From Pseudomonas gingeri (GTDB taxonomy: Bacteria; Pseudomonadota; Gammaproteobacteria; Pseudomonadales; Pseudomonadaceae): a stretch of DNA of 64,000 bases. A program made the translations under genes and the position numbers. Below are positions 8,640 through 18,098 of the stretch, piece by piece. How positions within the stretch are numbered: position 1 is the first letter of the stretch; the number at the start of each line of letters is the position of its first letter. The notes below the pieces were generated by a model that saw nothing but the letters and a program-made list of their open reading frames with translations, was not told the DNA's origin and made no database searches. Location: the NCBI RefSeq assembly GCF_013386115.1, contig NZ_JACAOR010000014.1:457621-521620 (forward strand), written 5' to 3'.

Positions 8640-8655
8640 CTGAACACTTGTTTAG
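8640..8655. promoter_or_regulatory. Putative TetR operator of the acyl-CoA operon
   Basis: CTGAACACTTGTTTAG, an inverted repeat that reads CTAAACAAGTGTTCAG on the other strand and matches the aruH site at 29643 in 13 of 16 positions. It falls in the spacer of the promoter read at 8630-8659, a position expected for repression. See the findings for the four-site set. Confidence 0.6.
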
Positions 8656-8708
8656 TATCACCCCAGCGCTTCACCTCACGCTCAAAAACAATAAGACGAG
8701 GGCCCTGC

Positions 8709-9500
8709 ATGACCTCCCATCCGACACTGCTCGACACGGTCGAGGCCGGCATTGCCCGGATTACCCTCAACCGTCCCGAGCAACGCAACGCGCTGGACAT
8801 TCCCACCCTCAAGGCACTGATCGATCTGCTGGATCGCTTCGAAGCCGACCCGGCGGTCCGGGTGCTGCTGCTGACCGGCAGCGGTCGCAGCTTCTGTGCG
8901 GGAGCGGACCTGGCCGAATGGGCCGATGCCGAGCGCCGCGGCATCCTCGAGACCTACGGCTGGACCGAAACCGCCCATGTCCTGATGAATCGCCTGCACG
9001 GCTTCGCCAAACCGACCATTGCCGCCATCAACGGCACGGCGGTGGGTGCCGGGATGGACCTGACGCTGTGCTGCGATTTCCGCCTGGCCGCGCAATCGGC
9101 GCGCTTCAAGGCCGGCTACACCAGCATGGCCTATTCGCCGGACGCCGGTGCCAGCTGGCACCTGCCGCGCCTGATCGGTACGGAACAGGCCAAGCGCCTG
9201 TTGTTCCTCGATGAACTCTGGGGCGCCGAGCGTGCCCTGGCCACCGGCCTGGTGAGCGAGGTCTGTGCCGACGAGCAATTGGCCGCCAGCGCCACCGAGT
9301 TGGCCAGCCGCCTGGCCGCGGGCCCGACCTTCGCCTTTGCCCAGACCAAGGTGCTGATCCGCGATGGCGCCCAGCGCAGCCTGGCCGAGCAGCTCCAGGC
9401 CGAACAGGCCGCCGGTCTGCTCTGCGGCCGCAGCCGCGATGGCGTCGAAGCCCTGCAAGCCGCCGTGGAAAAACGCGTCCCCCATTTTATCGGCCAGTAA
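8709..9500 (+). CDS. Enoyl-CoA hydratase/isomerase
   Basis: 263 aa crotonase-fold protein. The CoA oxyanion-hole segments are GSGRSFCAGADL (near residues 56-67) and GTAVGAGMDLTLCCDFRLA (about 107-125). The second catalytic region reads SPDAGASWHLPRLIG, i.e. Asp rather than the Glu of classical hydratases, as in PaaG-like isomerases; the first Glu position is also Asp (GMDL). Hydratase versus isomerase activity is therefore open. First gene of a three-gene operon (18 bp to the dehydrogenase). The ATG follows AAGACGAGGGC, a leader also found before aruI. Likely part of beta-oxidation of a short or modified carboxylic acid. Confidence 0.88.
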   Translation: MTSHPTLLDTVEAGIARITLNRPEQRNALDIPTLKALIDLLDRFEADPAVRVLLLTGSGRSFCAGADLAEWADAERRGILETYGWTETAHVLMNRLHGFAKPTIAAINGTAVGAGMDLTLCCDFRLAAQSARFKAGYTSMAYSPDAGASWHLPRLIGTEQAKRLLFLDELWGAERALATGLVSEVCADEQLAASATELASRLAAGPTFAFAQTKVLIRDGAQRSLAEQLQAEQAAGLLCGRSRDGVEALQAAVEKRVPHFIGQ

Positions 9501-9518
9501 CCGAACAGCAGGTACCCC

Positions 9519-10679
9519 ATGAATTTCCAACTGACCCAAGAGCAGGACATGCTGGTGGACGCGGTGCGCAGCTTCGTCGAGAAAGAGCTGCTGCCCCACG
9601 AAGAGGCCGTCGATCGTGCCGACTCGGTGCCGCCGGAGCTGGCCGCGCAGATTCGCGCCAAGGCCATTGCCGCCGGTTTCTACGCCTTCAACATGCCGGA
9701 AGAAGTCGGCGGCGGCGGCCTGGACTACCTGTCCCAGGCCTTGATCGAACGCGAGCTGTCCAAGGTGTCCTGGGCCCTGCACGTGTTTGTCGCACGGCCG
9801 TCAAAAATCCTGATGGCCTGTACCGGAGCGCAGATCGAGGACTACCTGCTGCCGTGCGTACGCGGTGAAAAGGTCGATTGTTTCGCCCTCACCGAACCCG
9901 GCGCCGGTTCCGATGCCAATGCGATCAAGACCCGCGCGGTACGCGATGGCGATGACTTCGTGATCAACGGCAGCAAGCACTTCATCAGCCACGCCGGCCA
10001 TGCCGATTTCGCCATTGTCTTCGCGGTGACCGATACCTACGAGCACAACGGTCGCAAACGCAATGCCGTGACCTCGTTCCTGGTGGATCGCGACACCCCC
10101 GGCATGACCATCCGCCGTGGTCCGAAATGCGTGAGCAACCGGGGTTATCACACCAGTGAGATCTTCTTCGACGATTGCCGGGTCCCGGCGGCCAAGGTGC
10201 TCGGTGAAATCGGCAAGGGCTGGGAAGTCGCCAATGCCTGGCTGACCGCCGGGCGGGTGATGGTGGCCGCCAACTGTGTCGGCCAGGCCCAGCGCGCACT
10301 GGATGCGGCGCTGCAATGGGCCGCCGACCGCAAGCAGTTCGGCCAGCCCATCGGTACCTACCAGGGCATCTCCTTCAAGCTGGCGGACATGGCCACGGAA
10401 ATCCGCGCCGCCGAACTGATGACCCTGCACACCGCCTGGAAAATGGACCAGGGCACCATGACCGACGGCGAGGCCGGCATGGCCAAGCTGTTTGCCAGCG
10501 AAGTGCTGGGACGCGCCGCCGACGAAGCGGTGCAGATTTTCGGTGGCATGGGCCTGATGGACGAAGGACCGGTGGAGCGGATCTGGCGCAACGCGCGGAT
10601 CGAGCGGATCTGGGAAGGCACCTCGGAAATCCAGCGCCATATCATTTCCCGCGAGCTGCTGCGGCCGCTGCTGCGCTGA
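9519..10679 (+). CDS. Acyl-CoA dehydrogenase
   Basis: 386 aa, typical length. FAD enzyme that introduces a 2,3-double bond into an acyl-CoA. Family segments: FALTEPGAGSDANAIKTRA (about 123-141), GYHTSEIFFDDCRVP, the YQ/YQGISFKLADM helix, IFGGMGLMDEGPVERIWRNARI, and IWEGTSEIQRHIISREL, which carries the short-chain type catalytic Glu near residue 367. That position matches short/branched acyl-CoA dehydrogenases. Sits between the hydratase and the CoA ligase, so the three enzymes can activate, dehydrogenate and hydrate one substrate. Electron acceptor is presumably ETF, encoded elsewhere. Confidence 0.92.
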   Translation: MNFQLTQEQDMLVDAVRSFVEKELLPHEEAVDRADSVPPELAAQIRAKAIAAGFYAFNMPEEVGGGGLDYLSQALIERELSKVSWALHVFVARPSKILMACTGAQIEDYLLPCVRGEKVDCFALTEPGAGSDANAIKTRAVRDGDDFVINGSKHFISHAGHADFAIVFAVTDTYEHNGRKRNAVTSFLVDRDTPGMTIRRGPKCVSNRGYHTSEIFFDDCRVPAAKVLGEIGKGWEVANAWLTAGRVMVAANCVGQAQRALDAALQWAADRKQFGQPIGTYQGISFKLADMATEIRAAELMTLHTAWKMDQGTMTDGEAGMAKLFASEVLGRAADEAVQIFGGMGLMDEGPVERIWRNARIERIWEGTSEIQRHIISRELLRPLLR

Positions 10680-10699
10680 TCGGACCAGGAGTGCGGATT

Positions 10700-12787
10700 A
10701 TGTCGATCAGAGACAACCTCAAGCGCCTGCTTGCGCCGCGTCACCTGGCGTTTGTCGGCGGGCGCAGCATGGCGCGGGCGCTCAAGCGCTGCGCCGACGG
10801 CGGCTTCCAGGGCCAGATGTGGCTGGTCAACCCGCAAAATGCCAGCCTCGACGGGATTCCCTGCGTGGCTTCGGTGGCGGACCTGCCGTGCGCACCCGAT
10901 GCGGTGTTCATCGCCACCAACCGCGAGCTGACGCTGACCTGCGTCGCCGAACTGGCGGCCAGGGGCACCGGCGGGGCGATCTGCTATGCCTCCGGTTTCG
11001 CCGAAACCGGCGCCGAGGGCCAGGCCCTGCAGGCGCAACTGCTGCAGGCGGCCGGTGAGATGGCGCTGCTCGGCCCCAACTGCTACGGCCTGCTCGACTA
11101 CCTGCACAATGTCGCCCTGTGGCCGGTGGCCCATGGCGGCAAGACGGTGGAGAAGGGCGTGGCGGTGCTGACCCAGAGCGGCAACTTCGCCTACAACCTG
11201 TCCATGAGCGACCGATCCCTGCCGCTGGCCTATATGGCCTCGGTGGGCAATCAGGCACAGCTGGGTGTCGCGGAACTGATGGACGTGCTGCTCGACGAGC
11301 CACGGGTCACGGCCATCGGCCTGCACCTGGAAGGCCTGAAGAATGTCCCCGGCTTTGCCCGCGCCGCCCACAAGGCCCTGGAAAAAGGCATTCCGGTGAT
11401 CGCCCTGAAAACCGGCGTGTCGCAGATCGGTGCCGAGCTGGCATTGAGTCACACCAGTTCCCTGGCCGGCTCCGATGCGCTGTATGACAGCCTGTTCGAA
11501 CGCCTCGGGGTGATTCGTGTCAGTGGGCCGGTGAGTTTCATGGAAACCCTGAAAGCGGCGGCCTGCGGCAACCTGCCGGCGGGACCGAGCCTGACCGGGC
11601 TGGCCTGTTCGGGGGGCGACGCCGGCCTGATCGCCGACTATGCCGAACGCAATGGCCTGAGCCTGCCCAGGCTCGACGACGGCCAGCGTGCCGAACTGGC
11701 GCAGGTACTGCCCAGCTACGCCAACCTGGTCAATCCGCTGGATTTCACCACGGCGATCTGGGGCAATCGCGAAGCCCTCGAACAGATGCTCGAAACCGCC
11801 TTGCGCACGCCGGCCGATGCGGCGCTGCTGGTGCTCGACTATCCGGCGGAGTTTACCGGTGAGCGCAAGGAGTGCGACCTGCTGCTGGAGCTGTATTGCC
11901 AGTTGCTCGCGCGGCACGGCAAGACCGGATTTGTCGCCTCGGCGTTTCCCGAACTGCTGCCGGCAGTGGCCCGTGAACGCCTGCATGCCCACGGTGTGGC
12001 AGCCTTGCAAGGGGTCGAGGACGGTCTTGCGGCCTGGGGCCGGATCGCTCATTACCGCGCCCGCCGCGATGCCCTGCTGGCCGGTGGCGAGTCGGCCCTG
12101 GCGCCGATCTGCCCGCAGGAACAGGACGGCGAAGGCCGCCTGCTGGATGAGTGGCAGTCCAAGCAGGCCTTGCGGCCGTTCGGTCTGCCCTTGCCCGAAG
12201 GTCGCCTGTGCCGCCCGCAGGACGCTTTGGTCGAGGCTCGCGGCCTGGGCTATCCGCTGGTGCTCAAGGTGGTCAGTGCCGACCTGCCGCACAAGACCGA
12301 AGCCGGCGGCGTCGCCCTCAACCTGAAGGACGAGGCGGCGTTGCAGGTCGCCCTCGACACCCTGCGCGGCAACCTGGCCCGGCATGCACCGGGGCTGGTT
12401 TTCGATCAGGTACTACTGGAACGCATGGCCTCGCCACCCCTGGCCGAACTGATCGTGGGCATCAAGCGCGAGACCGGTTTCGGCCTGGCGCTGGTGATCG
12501 GTGCCGGGGGCATTCTGGTGGAACTGCTCAAGGACAGTCGCAGCCTGTTGTTGCCGACCACCGACCAGGCGATCCGCGAGGCTTTGCTGGGCTTGCGTTG
12601 CGCGCCGTTGCTCAACGGTTTTCGCGGGGGGCCGGCGGTGGATATGCCGGCCCTGGTCAAGGCGATTCGCGCGGTGGCGGATTACGCCTGCGAGAACGCC
12701 GAACGGTTGCTGGAGCTGGATGTGAACCCACTGCTGGTCAATGCCGAGGGAGCGGTGGCGGTGGATGCGTTGATTCGTCTGGCTTGA
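10700..12787 (+). CDS. NDP-forming acyl-CoA synthetase (CoA-binding, ligase and ATP-grasp domains)
   Basis: 695 aa. One-chain acyl-CoA ligase of the acetyl-CoA synthetase (ADP-forming) superfamily. Order of domains: CoA-binding Rossmann domain at about 8-130 (LLAPRHLAFVGGRS), succinyl-CoA ligase-like domain at 140-290 with the phosphorylated His motif LSHTSSLAGSD near residue 250, a second ligase domain, and a C-terminal ATP-grasp domain from about 470 (LPHKTEAGGVALN, ELIVGIKRETGFG, LDVNPLLV). The ATG at 10700 has AGGAG 8 nt upstream; longer in-frame extensions overlap the dehydrogenase and are not used. It would activate a carboxylic acid to its CoA ester for the two upstream enzymes. Substrate unproven; see findings for 4-guanidinobutyrate. 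Confidence 0.9.
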   Translation: MSIRDNLKRLLAPRHLAFVGGRSMARALKRCADGGFQGQMWLVNPQNASLDGIPCVASVADLPCAPDAVFIATNRELTLTCVAELAARGTGGAICYASGFAETGAEGQALQAQLLQAAGEMALLGPNCYGLLDYLHNVALWPVAHGGKTVEKGVAVLTQSGNFAYNLSMSDRSLPLAYMASVGNQAQLGVAELMDVLLDEPRVTAIGLHLEGLKNVPGFARAAHKALEKGIPVIALKTGVSQIGAELALSHTSSLAGSDALYDSLFERLGVIRVSGPVSFMETLKAAACGNLPAGPSLTGLACSGGDAGLIADYAERNGLSLPRLDDGQRAELAQVLPSYANLVNPLDFTTAIWGNREALEQMLETALRTPADAALLVLDYPAEFTGERKECDLLLELYCQLLARHGKTGFVASAFPELLPAVARERLHAHGVAALQGVEDGLAAWGRIAHYRARRDALLAGGESALAPICPQEQDGEGRLLDEWQSKQALRPFGLPLPEGRLCRPQDALVEARGLGYPLVLKVVSADLPHKTEAGGVALNLKDEAALQVALDTLRGNLARHAPGLVFDQVLLERMASPPLAELIVGIKRETGFGLALVIGAGGILVELLKDSRSLLLPTTDQAIREALLGLRCAPLLNGFRGGPAVDMPALVKAIRAVADYACENAERLLELDVNPLLVNAEGAVAVDALIRLA

Positions 12788-12878
12788 GGCTTTGGGCGAT
12801 CTTGCGCGCCTCTTCGCGGGCAAGCCCTGCTCCTGCAGTACGGCGTCGAACACAGATTTTGTAGGTTACGCCAAACCC

Positions 12879-12965
12879 TGTAGGAGCTGGCTTGCCAGCG
12901 ATGAGGCCGGTGAGTCTTGCGCTGATCTGGCAGACGTCATCGCCAGCAAGCCAGCTCCCACAAGG
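12879..12965. repeat. REP pair
   Basis: TGTAGGAGCTGGCTTGCCAG and its inverted partner GCCAGCAAGCCAGCTCCCAC, separated by about 35 bp. A half-element of the other REP subtype (CTTCGCGGGCAAGCCCTGCT) lies just left at about 12810-12830. Together they fill most of the 247-bp gap between the acyl-CoA operon and the ABC transporter. Confidence 0.88.
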
Positions 12966-13034
12966 ACCGTAGCCATCCTCTAATACCGCGTCAGCAAACG
13001 AACCCTTTTCCCGCAACGTAACAGGGGCAACTCG

Positions 13035-14636
13035 ATGAGCGATAATAACAACAAGATTCATCAACTCTCCCAGGGCTTCCAACTGGAACGCCGCGACTTC
13101 CTCAAGCTCGGCGCCATGGCCGGGCTGGCCGGGGCGGCGGCGTCCATGGGCTTTCCATTGAGCGCCTGGGCCGCCGAGGCCACGCCCAGGGCGGGTGGTG
13201 TCCTGCGCCTGGGGCTGGCCGGAGGCAGCACTTCCGACTCCTACGATCCGGGCTCCTGGAGCGACACCTTCACCTTTGTCGGCTTCTCCGCGGTCTACAA
13301 CACCCTGGTGGAAATCGCCGTCGACGGCTCGGCCATTCCCGAACTGGCGCAGAGCTGGGAGTCTTCGCCGGATGCGCGGATCTGGACCTTCAAGCTGCGC
13401 TCCGGGGTGACCTTCCACAATGGCAAGAGCCTCGGCGTGGAGGACGTGGTGGCCTCCATCGAGCACCACCTGGGCGAGAAGTCCACCTCGGCGGCCAAGA
13501 CCGTGCTCGGCGAAGTGGTTTCGGTCAAGGCGGCCGGCAACGACAGCGTCGCCTTCGAACTGCGTTCGGGCAACGCCGATTTCCCCTATGTGGTCGCCGA
13601 CTATCACCTGGTGATCATGCCCGCCAAGGATGGCCTGGCCGACTGGCGTGCCGGAGTCGGCACCAGCGGCTATCGGATCAAATCCTTCGAGCCGGGCGTG
13701 CGCATGGCCCTGGAGCGCAACCGCGACTACTGGAAGGCCGGTCGTGCGCACTTCGACAGCGCCGAACTGATCGGCATTTCCGATGGCGCCGCACGGGTCA
13801 ACGCGCTGATCACCGGCCAGGTCGATGTGATCAACAAGGTCGACTTGAAGACCGTCGGCCTGCTCAAGCGCAATCCGAACATGGTCATCGAGGAAACCAA
13901 GGGCGCCCAGCAATACACCTTCCCGATGCTCTGCGACAGCGACCCGTTCAAGAACAACGATATCCGCCTGGCGATGAAGCACGGCATCGACCGCGAGGCG
14001 CTGCTGGCCTCGGTGCTCAAGGGCTACGGCGCGGTGGGCAACGACCATCCGATCCAGCCCGGCAGCCGCTTCCTCAATACCCAGTTGGCGCAACGCAAAT
14101 ACGACCCCGAGCAGGCGAAGTTCTACCTGCGCAAGGCTGGCCTGGACTCCCTCAAGGTGCGCCTGCAGGCCAGCGACGCGGCGTATTCCGGCGCGGTGGA
14201 TGCCTCGGTGCTGTTCAAGGAACAGGCGAGGGCGGCCGGCATCGATATCGACGTGGTCCGCGAACCGGCGGACGGCTTCTTCTCCAATGTCTGGAACAAG
14301 CAGCCGTTCACCACGTCGTTCTGGTACAGCAGCCTGACCGCCGACCGCATGTTCAGCATCGGTTACGCCAAGGGCGCGGCGTGGAACGAGTCGCACTGGG
14401 ACAACGGGCGCTTCAACGAACTGCTCAACCAGGCCCGCGGCGAACTCAACGAGCCCTTGCGGCGCGAGATGTACAACGAGATGCAGGCGATCTGTCGCGA
14501 CGATTGCGGCGCGATCATTCCGCTGTTCGCCAGCTCCGTGGCCGCGCGCTCCAACCGCGTGGCCCATGGCGAGCTGACCGCGCCCTATGGCGAACTCGAT
14601 GGCCTGCGGCTGATCGAGCGCTGGTGGCAGGCCTGA
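13035..14636 (+). CDS. ABC transporter substrate-binding protein, dipeptide/nickel family, Tat-exported
   Basis: 533 aa, family 5 extracellular solute-binding protein. A twin-arginine signal is visible: ERRDFLK at residues 18-24, followed by a hydrophobic, Ala/Gly-rich stretch and AWAAEA as cleavage region at about 45. The mature part shows SBP family 5 features: the block LAQSWESSPDARIWTFKLRSG and VTFHNGKSLGVEDVV. Such proteins bind peptides, glutathione, opines or other polar compounds. First gene of a complete importer (two permeases and a fused ATPase follow, spacing 16, 3 and 2 bp). Export in folded form is unusual but known in this family. Ligand cannot be named. Confidence 0.9.
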   Translation: MSDNNNKIHQLSQGFQLERRDFLKLGAMAGLAGAAASMGFPLSAWAAEATPRAGGVLRLGLAGGSTSDSYDPGSWSDTFTFVGFSAVYNTLVEIAVDGSAIPELAQSWESSPDARIWTFKLRSGVTFHNGKSLGVEDVVASIEHHLGEKSTSAAKTVLGEVVSVKAAGNDSVAFELRSGNADFPYVVADYHLVIMPAKDGLADWRAGVGTSGYRIKSFEPGVRMALERNRDYWKAGRAHFDSAELIGISDGAARVNALITGQVDVINKVDLKTVGLLKRNPNMVIEETKGAQQYTFPMLCDSDPFKNNDIRLAMKHGIDREALLASVLKGYGAVGNDHPIQPGSRFLNTQLAQRKYDPEQAKFYLRKAGLDSLKVRLQASDAAYSGAVDASVLFKEQARAAGIDIDVVREPADGFFSNVWNKQPFTTSFWYSSLTADRMFSIGYAKGAAWNESHWDNGRFNELLNQARGELNEPLRREMYNEMQAICRDDCGAIIPLFASSVAARSNRVAHGELTAPYGELDGLRLIERWWQA

Positions 14637-14652
14637 GTGGGGAGATCAGGGC

Positions 14653-15612
14653 ATGAAGAGCATTCTCAAGCTGCTGTCCCAGCGCCTGGCGCTGGGACTG
14701 TTCTCGCTGTTCGCGGTGTCGGTGATCATTTTCCTGGCGGTGGGCCTGCTGCCGGGAGACATCGCCCAGGCCATGCTCGGGCAGTCGGCGACTCCGGAAA
14801 CCCTGGCGGCCTTTCGTACCCAGCTGGGGCTTGACCAGCCACCGCTGTGGCGTTTCCTGCACTGGGCCGGGCATATCCTCCAGGGCGACCTGGGGGCATC
14901 GCTGGCCAACCAGCGGCCCATCGCCGAACTGGTCGGCACGCGCCTGGGCAACACCCTCTGCCTGGCCGGGCTGGCGGCGCTGTTCTCGGTGCCCCTGGCC
15001 TTGCTGCTGGGGATGCTCGCGGCGCTGTATCGCAACTCCTGGTTCGACCGGCTGCTCAATACGGTGGCCCTGAGTGCCGTGTCGTTCCCCGAGTTCTTTG
15101 TCGCCTACCTGCTGATCCTGCTGTTCTCGGTGAAGCTGGGCTGGTTGCCGAGCCTGTCGAGCCTGCCGCCGGACGCCTCCTTCGGCCTGCTGCTGGAGCG
15201 CTCGGTGCTGCCGGTGGTGACCCTGAGCCTGGTGGTGGTCGCGCAGATGATGCGCATGACCCGCGCCGCGCTGATCAACCTGCTGGCCAGTCCCTATATC
15301 GAAATGGCCCGGCTCAAGGGCATCAGCCAGGGCCGGATCATCTTCCGCCATGCCTTGCCCAATGCCCTGGCGCCGATCGTCAACGTGATCGCCCTGAACC
15401 TGGCGTACCTGGTGGTGGGCGTGGTGGTGGTCGAAGTGGTGTTTGTCTATCCCGGCCTGGGGCAGTTGCTGGTGGACTCGGTGGCCAAGCGCGATATCCC
15501 GGTGGTGCAGGCCTGTAGCCTGATCTTCGCCGCGACCTACATCGTGCTCAATACCTTGGCCGATGTGCTGTCCATCGCCAGCAACCCACGCCTGATGCAT
15601 CCGAAGGGGTAA
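14653..15612 (+). CDS. ABC transporter permease, DppB type
   Basis: 319 aa inner-membrane permease with about six transmembrane segments. It has the N-terminal domain typical of DppB (RLALGLFSLFAVSVIIFLAVGLLPGD), the LGLDQP-like periplasmic loop (QLGLDQPPLWRFLHW), and the EAA loop EMARLKGISQGRIIFRHALPNA near residue 217-238. The C-terminus VEVVFVYPGLGQLLVDSVAKRDIPVVQ is also typical. Pairs with the downstream DppC-type permease to form the channel. Confidence 0.93.
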   Translation: MKSILKLLSQRLALGLFSLFAVSVIIFLAVGLLPGDIAQAMLGQSATPETLAAFRTQLGLDQPPLWRFLHWAGHILQGDLGASLANQRPIAELVGTRLGNTLCLAGLAALFSVPLALLLGMLAALYRNSWFDRLLNTVALSAVSFPEFFVAYLLILLFSVKLGWLPSLSSLPPDASFGLLLERSVLPVVTLSLVVVAQMMRMTRAALINLLASPYIEMARLKGISQGRIIFRHALPNALAPIVNVIALNLAYLVVGVVVVEVVFVYPGLGQLLVDSVAKRDIPVVQACSLIFAATYIVLNTLADVLSIASNPRLMHPKG

Positions 15613-15615
15613 TCC

Positions 15616-16446
15616 ATGAAAGCCGTGTTCAAAGAGCTGGTTCGCGCGCCCTGGAGTGCGAAATTCGGATTCTGCGTGATTGTCCTGTATGTCCTGGTGG
15701 CGTTGCTCGCCCCGCACCTGGCGCCCCATGGCGAGACCGAGGTGGTGGGCGAGGGCTTCGCGGCCTGGGGCGCGCAGTTCCCACTGGGTACCGACAATCT
15801 CGGCCGGGACATGCTCAGCCGCCTGCTGTATGGCGCGCGCAATACCGTCGGTATCGCGTTTGTCACCACCGTGCTGGCGTTCCTCCTGGGCGGCCTGGCC
15901 GGGCTGGTCGCGGCGCTCAAGGGCGGTTGGGTCGACATGGGCCTGTCGCGCTGCGTGGATATCCTGATGGCCATCCCGCAACTGATCTTCGCCTTGCTGA
16001 TCCTCAGTGTGGTCGGCACCACGGCGACGTCGCTGGTGCTGGTGATCGCCCTGCTCGATTCGACGCGGGTGTTTCGCCTGGCGCGGGCCGTGGCGATGAA
16101 CGTGGTGGTGCAGGACTTTGTCGAGGCTGCGCGGTTGCGCGGCGAAGGCTGGTGGTGGCTGGTACGGCGGGAAATCCTGCCCAATGCCGCCGCGCCGCTG
16201 ATTGCCGAATTCGGCCTGCGCTTCTGCTTTGTCTTCCTGTTCATCAGTGCGCTGTCGTTCCTCGGCCTGGGTATCCAGCCGCCGACCGCCGACTGGGGCA
16301 GCATGGTGCGTGACAACGCCGTGCTGATCACCTTCGGCGACCTCACGCCGCTGTTGCCCGCGCTGGCCGTGGCCCTGCTCACGGTGGGGGTCAATTTTGT
16401 CGTCGACTGGATGCTCTACCGATCCAGCGGGCTCAAGGAGTGCTGA
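15616..16446 (+). CDS. ABC transporter permease, DppC type
   Basis: 276 aa. Second membrane subunit of the importer. It has an N-terminal cytoplasmic/anchor segment followed by FPLGTDNLGRDMLSRLLYGAR (QFPLGTDNLGRDMLSRL; a DppC hallmark), six predicted helices, and the EAA loop EAARLRGEGWWWLVRREILP near residue 171. It ends close to the ATPase gene: the stop is at 16444-16446 and the ATPase ATG at 16449. Confidence 0.93.
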   Translation: MKAVFKELVRAPWSAKFGFCVIVLYVLVALLAPHLAPHGETEVVGEGFAAWGAQFPLGTDNLGRDMLSRLLYGARNTVGIAFVTTVLAFLLGGLAGLVAALKGGWVDMGLSRCVDILMAIPQLIFALLILSVVGTTATSLVLVIALLDSTRVFRLARAVAMNVVVQDFVEAARLRGEGWWWLVRREILPNAAAPLIAEFGLRFCFVFLFISALSFLGLGIQPPTADWGSMVRDNAVLITFGDLTPLLPALAVALLTVGVNFVVDWMLYRSSGLKEC

Positions 16447-16448
16447 AC

Positions 16449-18098
16449 ATGAGTGAACCCAAACGACCGCTGTTGCAGATCCGCAACCTGCAGATCGAAG
16501 GTTACTACGACGAGGCCTGGCACCCCCTGGTGCAGGGTATCGACCTGAGCCTGGCGCGGGGCGAGGTGCTGGGCCTGATCGGTGAGTCCGGCGCGGGCAA
16601 GTCGACCCTGGGCCTGGCCGCCATGGGCTATACCCGCGACGGCTGCCGGATCACCGGTGGCAGCATCGAGTTCGACGGCCAGGACCTGCTCCATTGTTCG
16701 GCCGAAACCCTGCGCAAGTTGCGCGGCCAGCGTATCGCCTATGTGGCGCAGAGCGCGGCGGCCTCGTTCAACCCGGCACATCGGCTGATCGACCAGCATG
16801 TGGAAACAGCTGTGATCAATGCCGGCATGAGCCGCGCCGAGGCCGAGGCCCAGGCCATCGAGCTGTATCGGCTGCTGCGCCTGCCCGAGCCGGAAACCAT
16901 CGGCCGGCGTTATCCGCACCAGGTTTCCGGTGGCCAGTTGCAGCGGGCGATGACCGCCATGGCCATGGCCTGCCGGCCGGACCTGATCGTCTTCGACGAA
17001 CCGACCACGGCCCTGGACGTGACCACCCAGATCGAAGTGCTGGCGGCGATCCGCGATGCGGTCAAGCGCCTGGGCATGGCGGCGATCTACATCACCCACG
17101 ACCTGGCGGTGGTGTCGCAGATGGCCGACCGGATCATGGTGCTGCGCCATGGCAAACGGGTGGAAGAAGCACCGACGCGGCAGATGCTCAGTGCCCCGGA
17201 GCAGGCCTACACCCAGTCGCTGTGGGCGGTGCGCTGCTTCCGCACCGAGGCCAAGGCCCGACCGGGGCAGGGCGCACCCTTGCTCGAAGTGCGCAATGCC
17301 AGTGCCAGCTACAGCAGCCAGCCGGTGCTGCACGATGTCTCGATGCAGTTGTACAAGGGCCAGACCCTGGCGGTGATCGGCGAGTCCGGCAGCGGCAAGA
17401 GCACCACCGCGCGACTGATCACCGGCTTGCTGCAACCCACCAGCGGGCAGGTGCTGTTCGACGGCGAGGTATTGCCGGCGGACTACCGGCGCCGCAGCAA
17501 GGCACAACTGCGCAGCATCCAGATGATCTACCAGATTCCCGATACGGCGCTCAATCCGCGCCAGCGCATCGTCGACATCATCGGTCGTCCGCTGGCGTTC
17601 TACCTCGGTCTCAAGGGCAAGGCCCTGCGTCAGCGGGTCGCCGAGTTGCTGGAAATGATCGAGCTGGACCCGGACAAGTTCATGGAGCGCCTGCCGTCGG
17701 AGCTGTCCGGCGGGCAGAAGCAGCGCATCTGCATTGCCCGGGCCCTGGCCGCCGAGCCGCGGTTGATCATCTGCGACGAAGTGACTTCGGCCCTCGATCA
17801 ACTGGTGGCCGAGGGCATTCTCAAATTGCTCGACCGGGTGCAGCGGCAATTGGGCGTGTCCTACCTGTTCATCACCCACGACGTGGCGACGGTACGGGCC
17901 ATCGCCGATGAGGTTGTGGTGATGCAGCGCGGGAAGGTGGTCGATGCCGGCGCCCGGGACGTGATTTTCACGCCGCCACATCGCGACTACACCGGCCTGC
18001 TGTTTTCCTCGGAGCCGGAAATGGACCCGGATTGGCTGGACCGCATCCTGCGGCAGAGGGCCTCCATCGCCGCTCCGTTTGCAACACAACCCTTGTAG
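16449..18098 (+). CDS. ABC transporter ATP-binding protein with two fused nucleotide-binding domains (DppD-DppF type)
   Basis: 549 aa. Two complete ATPase domains in one chain: Walker A GESGAGKST at 45-53 with signature VSGGQLQR at 159-166 and Walker B LIVFDEP; then GESGSGKST at 311-319 with LSGGQKQR and LIICDEV in the second half. It energises the permeases 14653-16446, as in GsiA or YejF. ATG 16449 is preferred (AAGGAG 9 nt upstream); a GTG at 16440 would overlap the permease stop. Oddity: the stop codon TAG and the last bases lie within the REP element that starts at 18091, so the present C-terminus (FATQPL) may have been set by REP insertion. Confidence 0.92.
   Translation: MSEPKRPLLQIRNLQIEGYYDEAWHPLVQGIDLSLARGEVLGLIGESGAGKSTLGLAAMGYTRDGCRITGGSIEFDGQDLLHCSAETLRKLRGQRIAYVAQSAAASFNPAHRLIDQHVETAVINAGMSRAEAEAQAIELYRLLRLPEPETIGRRYPHQVSGGQLQRAMTAMAMACRPDLIVFDEPTTALDVTTQIEVLAAIRDAVKRLGMAAIYITHDLAVVSQMADRIMVLRHGKRVEEAPTRQMLSAPEQAYTQSLWAVRCFRTEAKARPGQGAPLLEVRNASASYSSQPVLHDVSMQLYKGQTLAVIGESGSGKSTTARLITGLLQPTSGQVLFDGEVLPADYRRRSKAQLRSIQMIYQIPDTALNPRQRIVDIIGRPLAFYLGLKGKALRQRVAELLEMIELDPDKFMERLPSELSGGQKQRICIARALAAEPRLIICDEVTSALDQLVAEGILKLLDRVQRQLGVSYLFITHDVATVRAIADEVVVMQRGKVVDAGARDVIFTPPHRDYTGLLFSSEPEMDPDWLDRILRQRASIAAPFATQPL

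Larger units (their letters stand above)
8256..8708. other. Intergenic region between divergent MFS and acyl-CoA operon
   Basis: No gene is supported in these 453 bases. The left part is featureless, the middle holds a REP pair (8386-8487), and the right end holds a promoter for the acyl-CoA operon: TTGCAG (8630-8635), 18-bp spacer, TAGTAT (about 8654-8659) with a TetR-type palindrome inside it. Short minus-strand frames across the REP lack start signals. Confidence 0.7.

Noticed and set aside
12806..12965. Alternating palindromes in the gap before the peptide ABC operon, considered as a CRISPR-like array
   Set aside because: The units are REP elements of two subtypes in inverted orientation without regular spacers.
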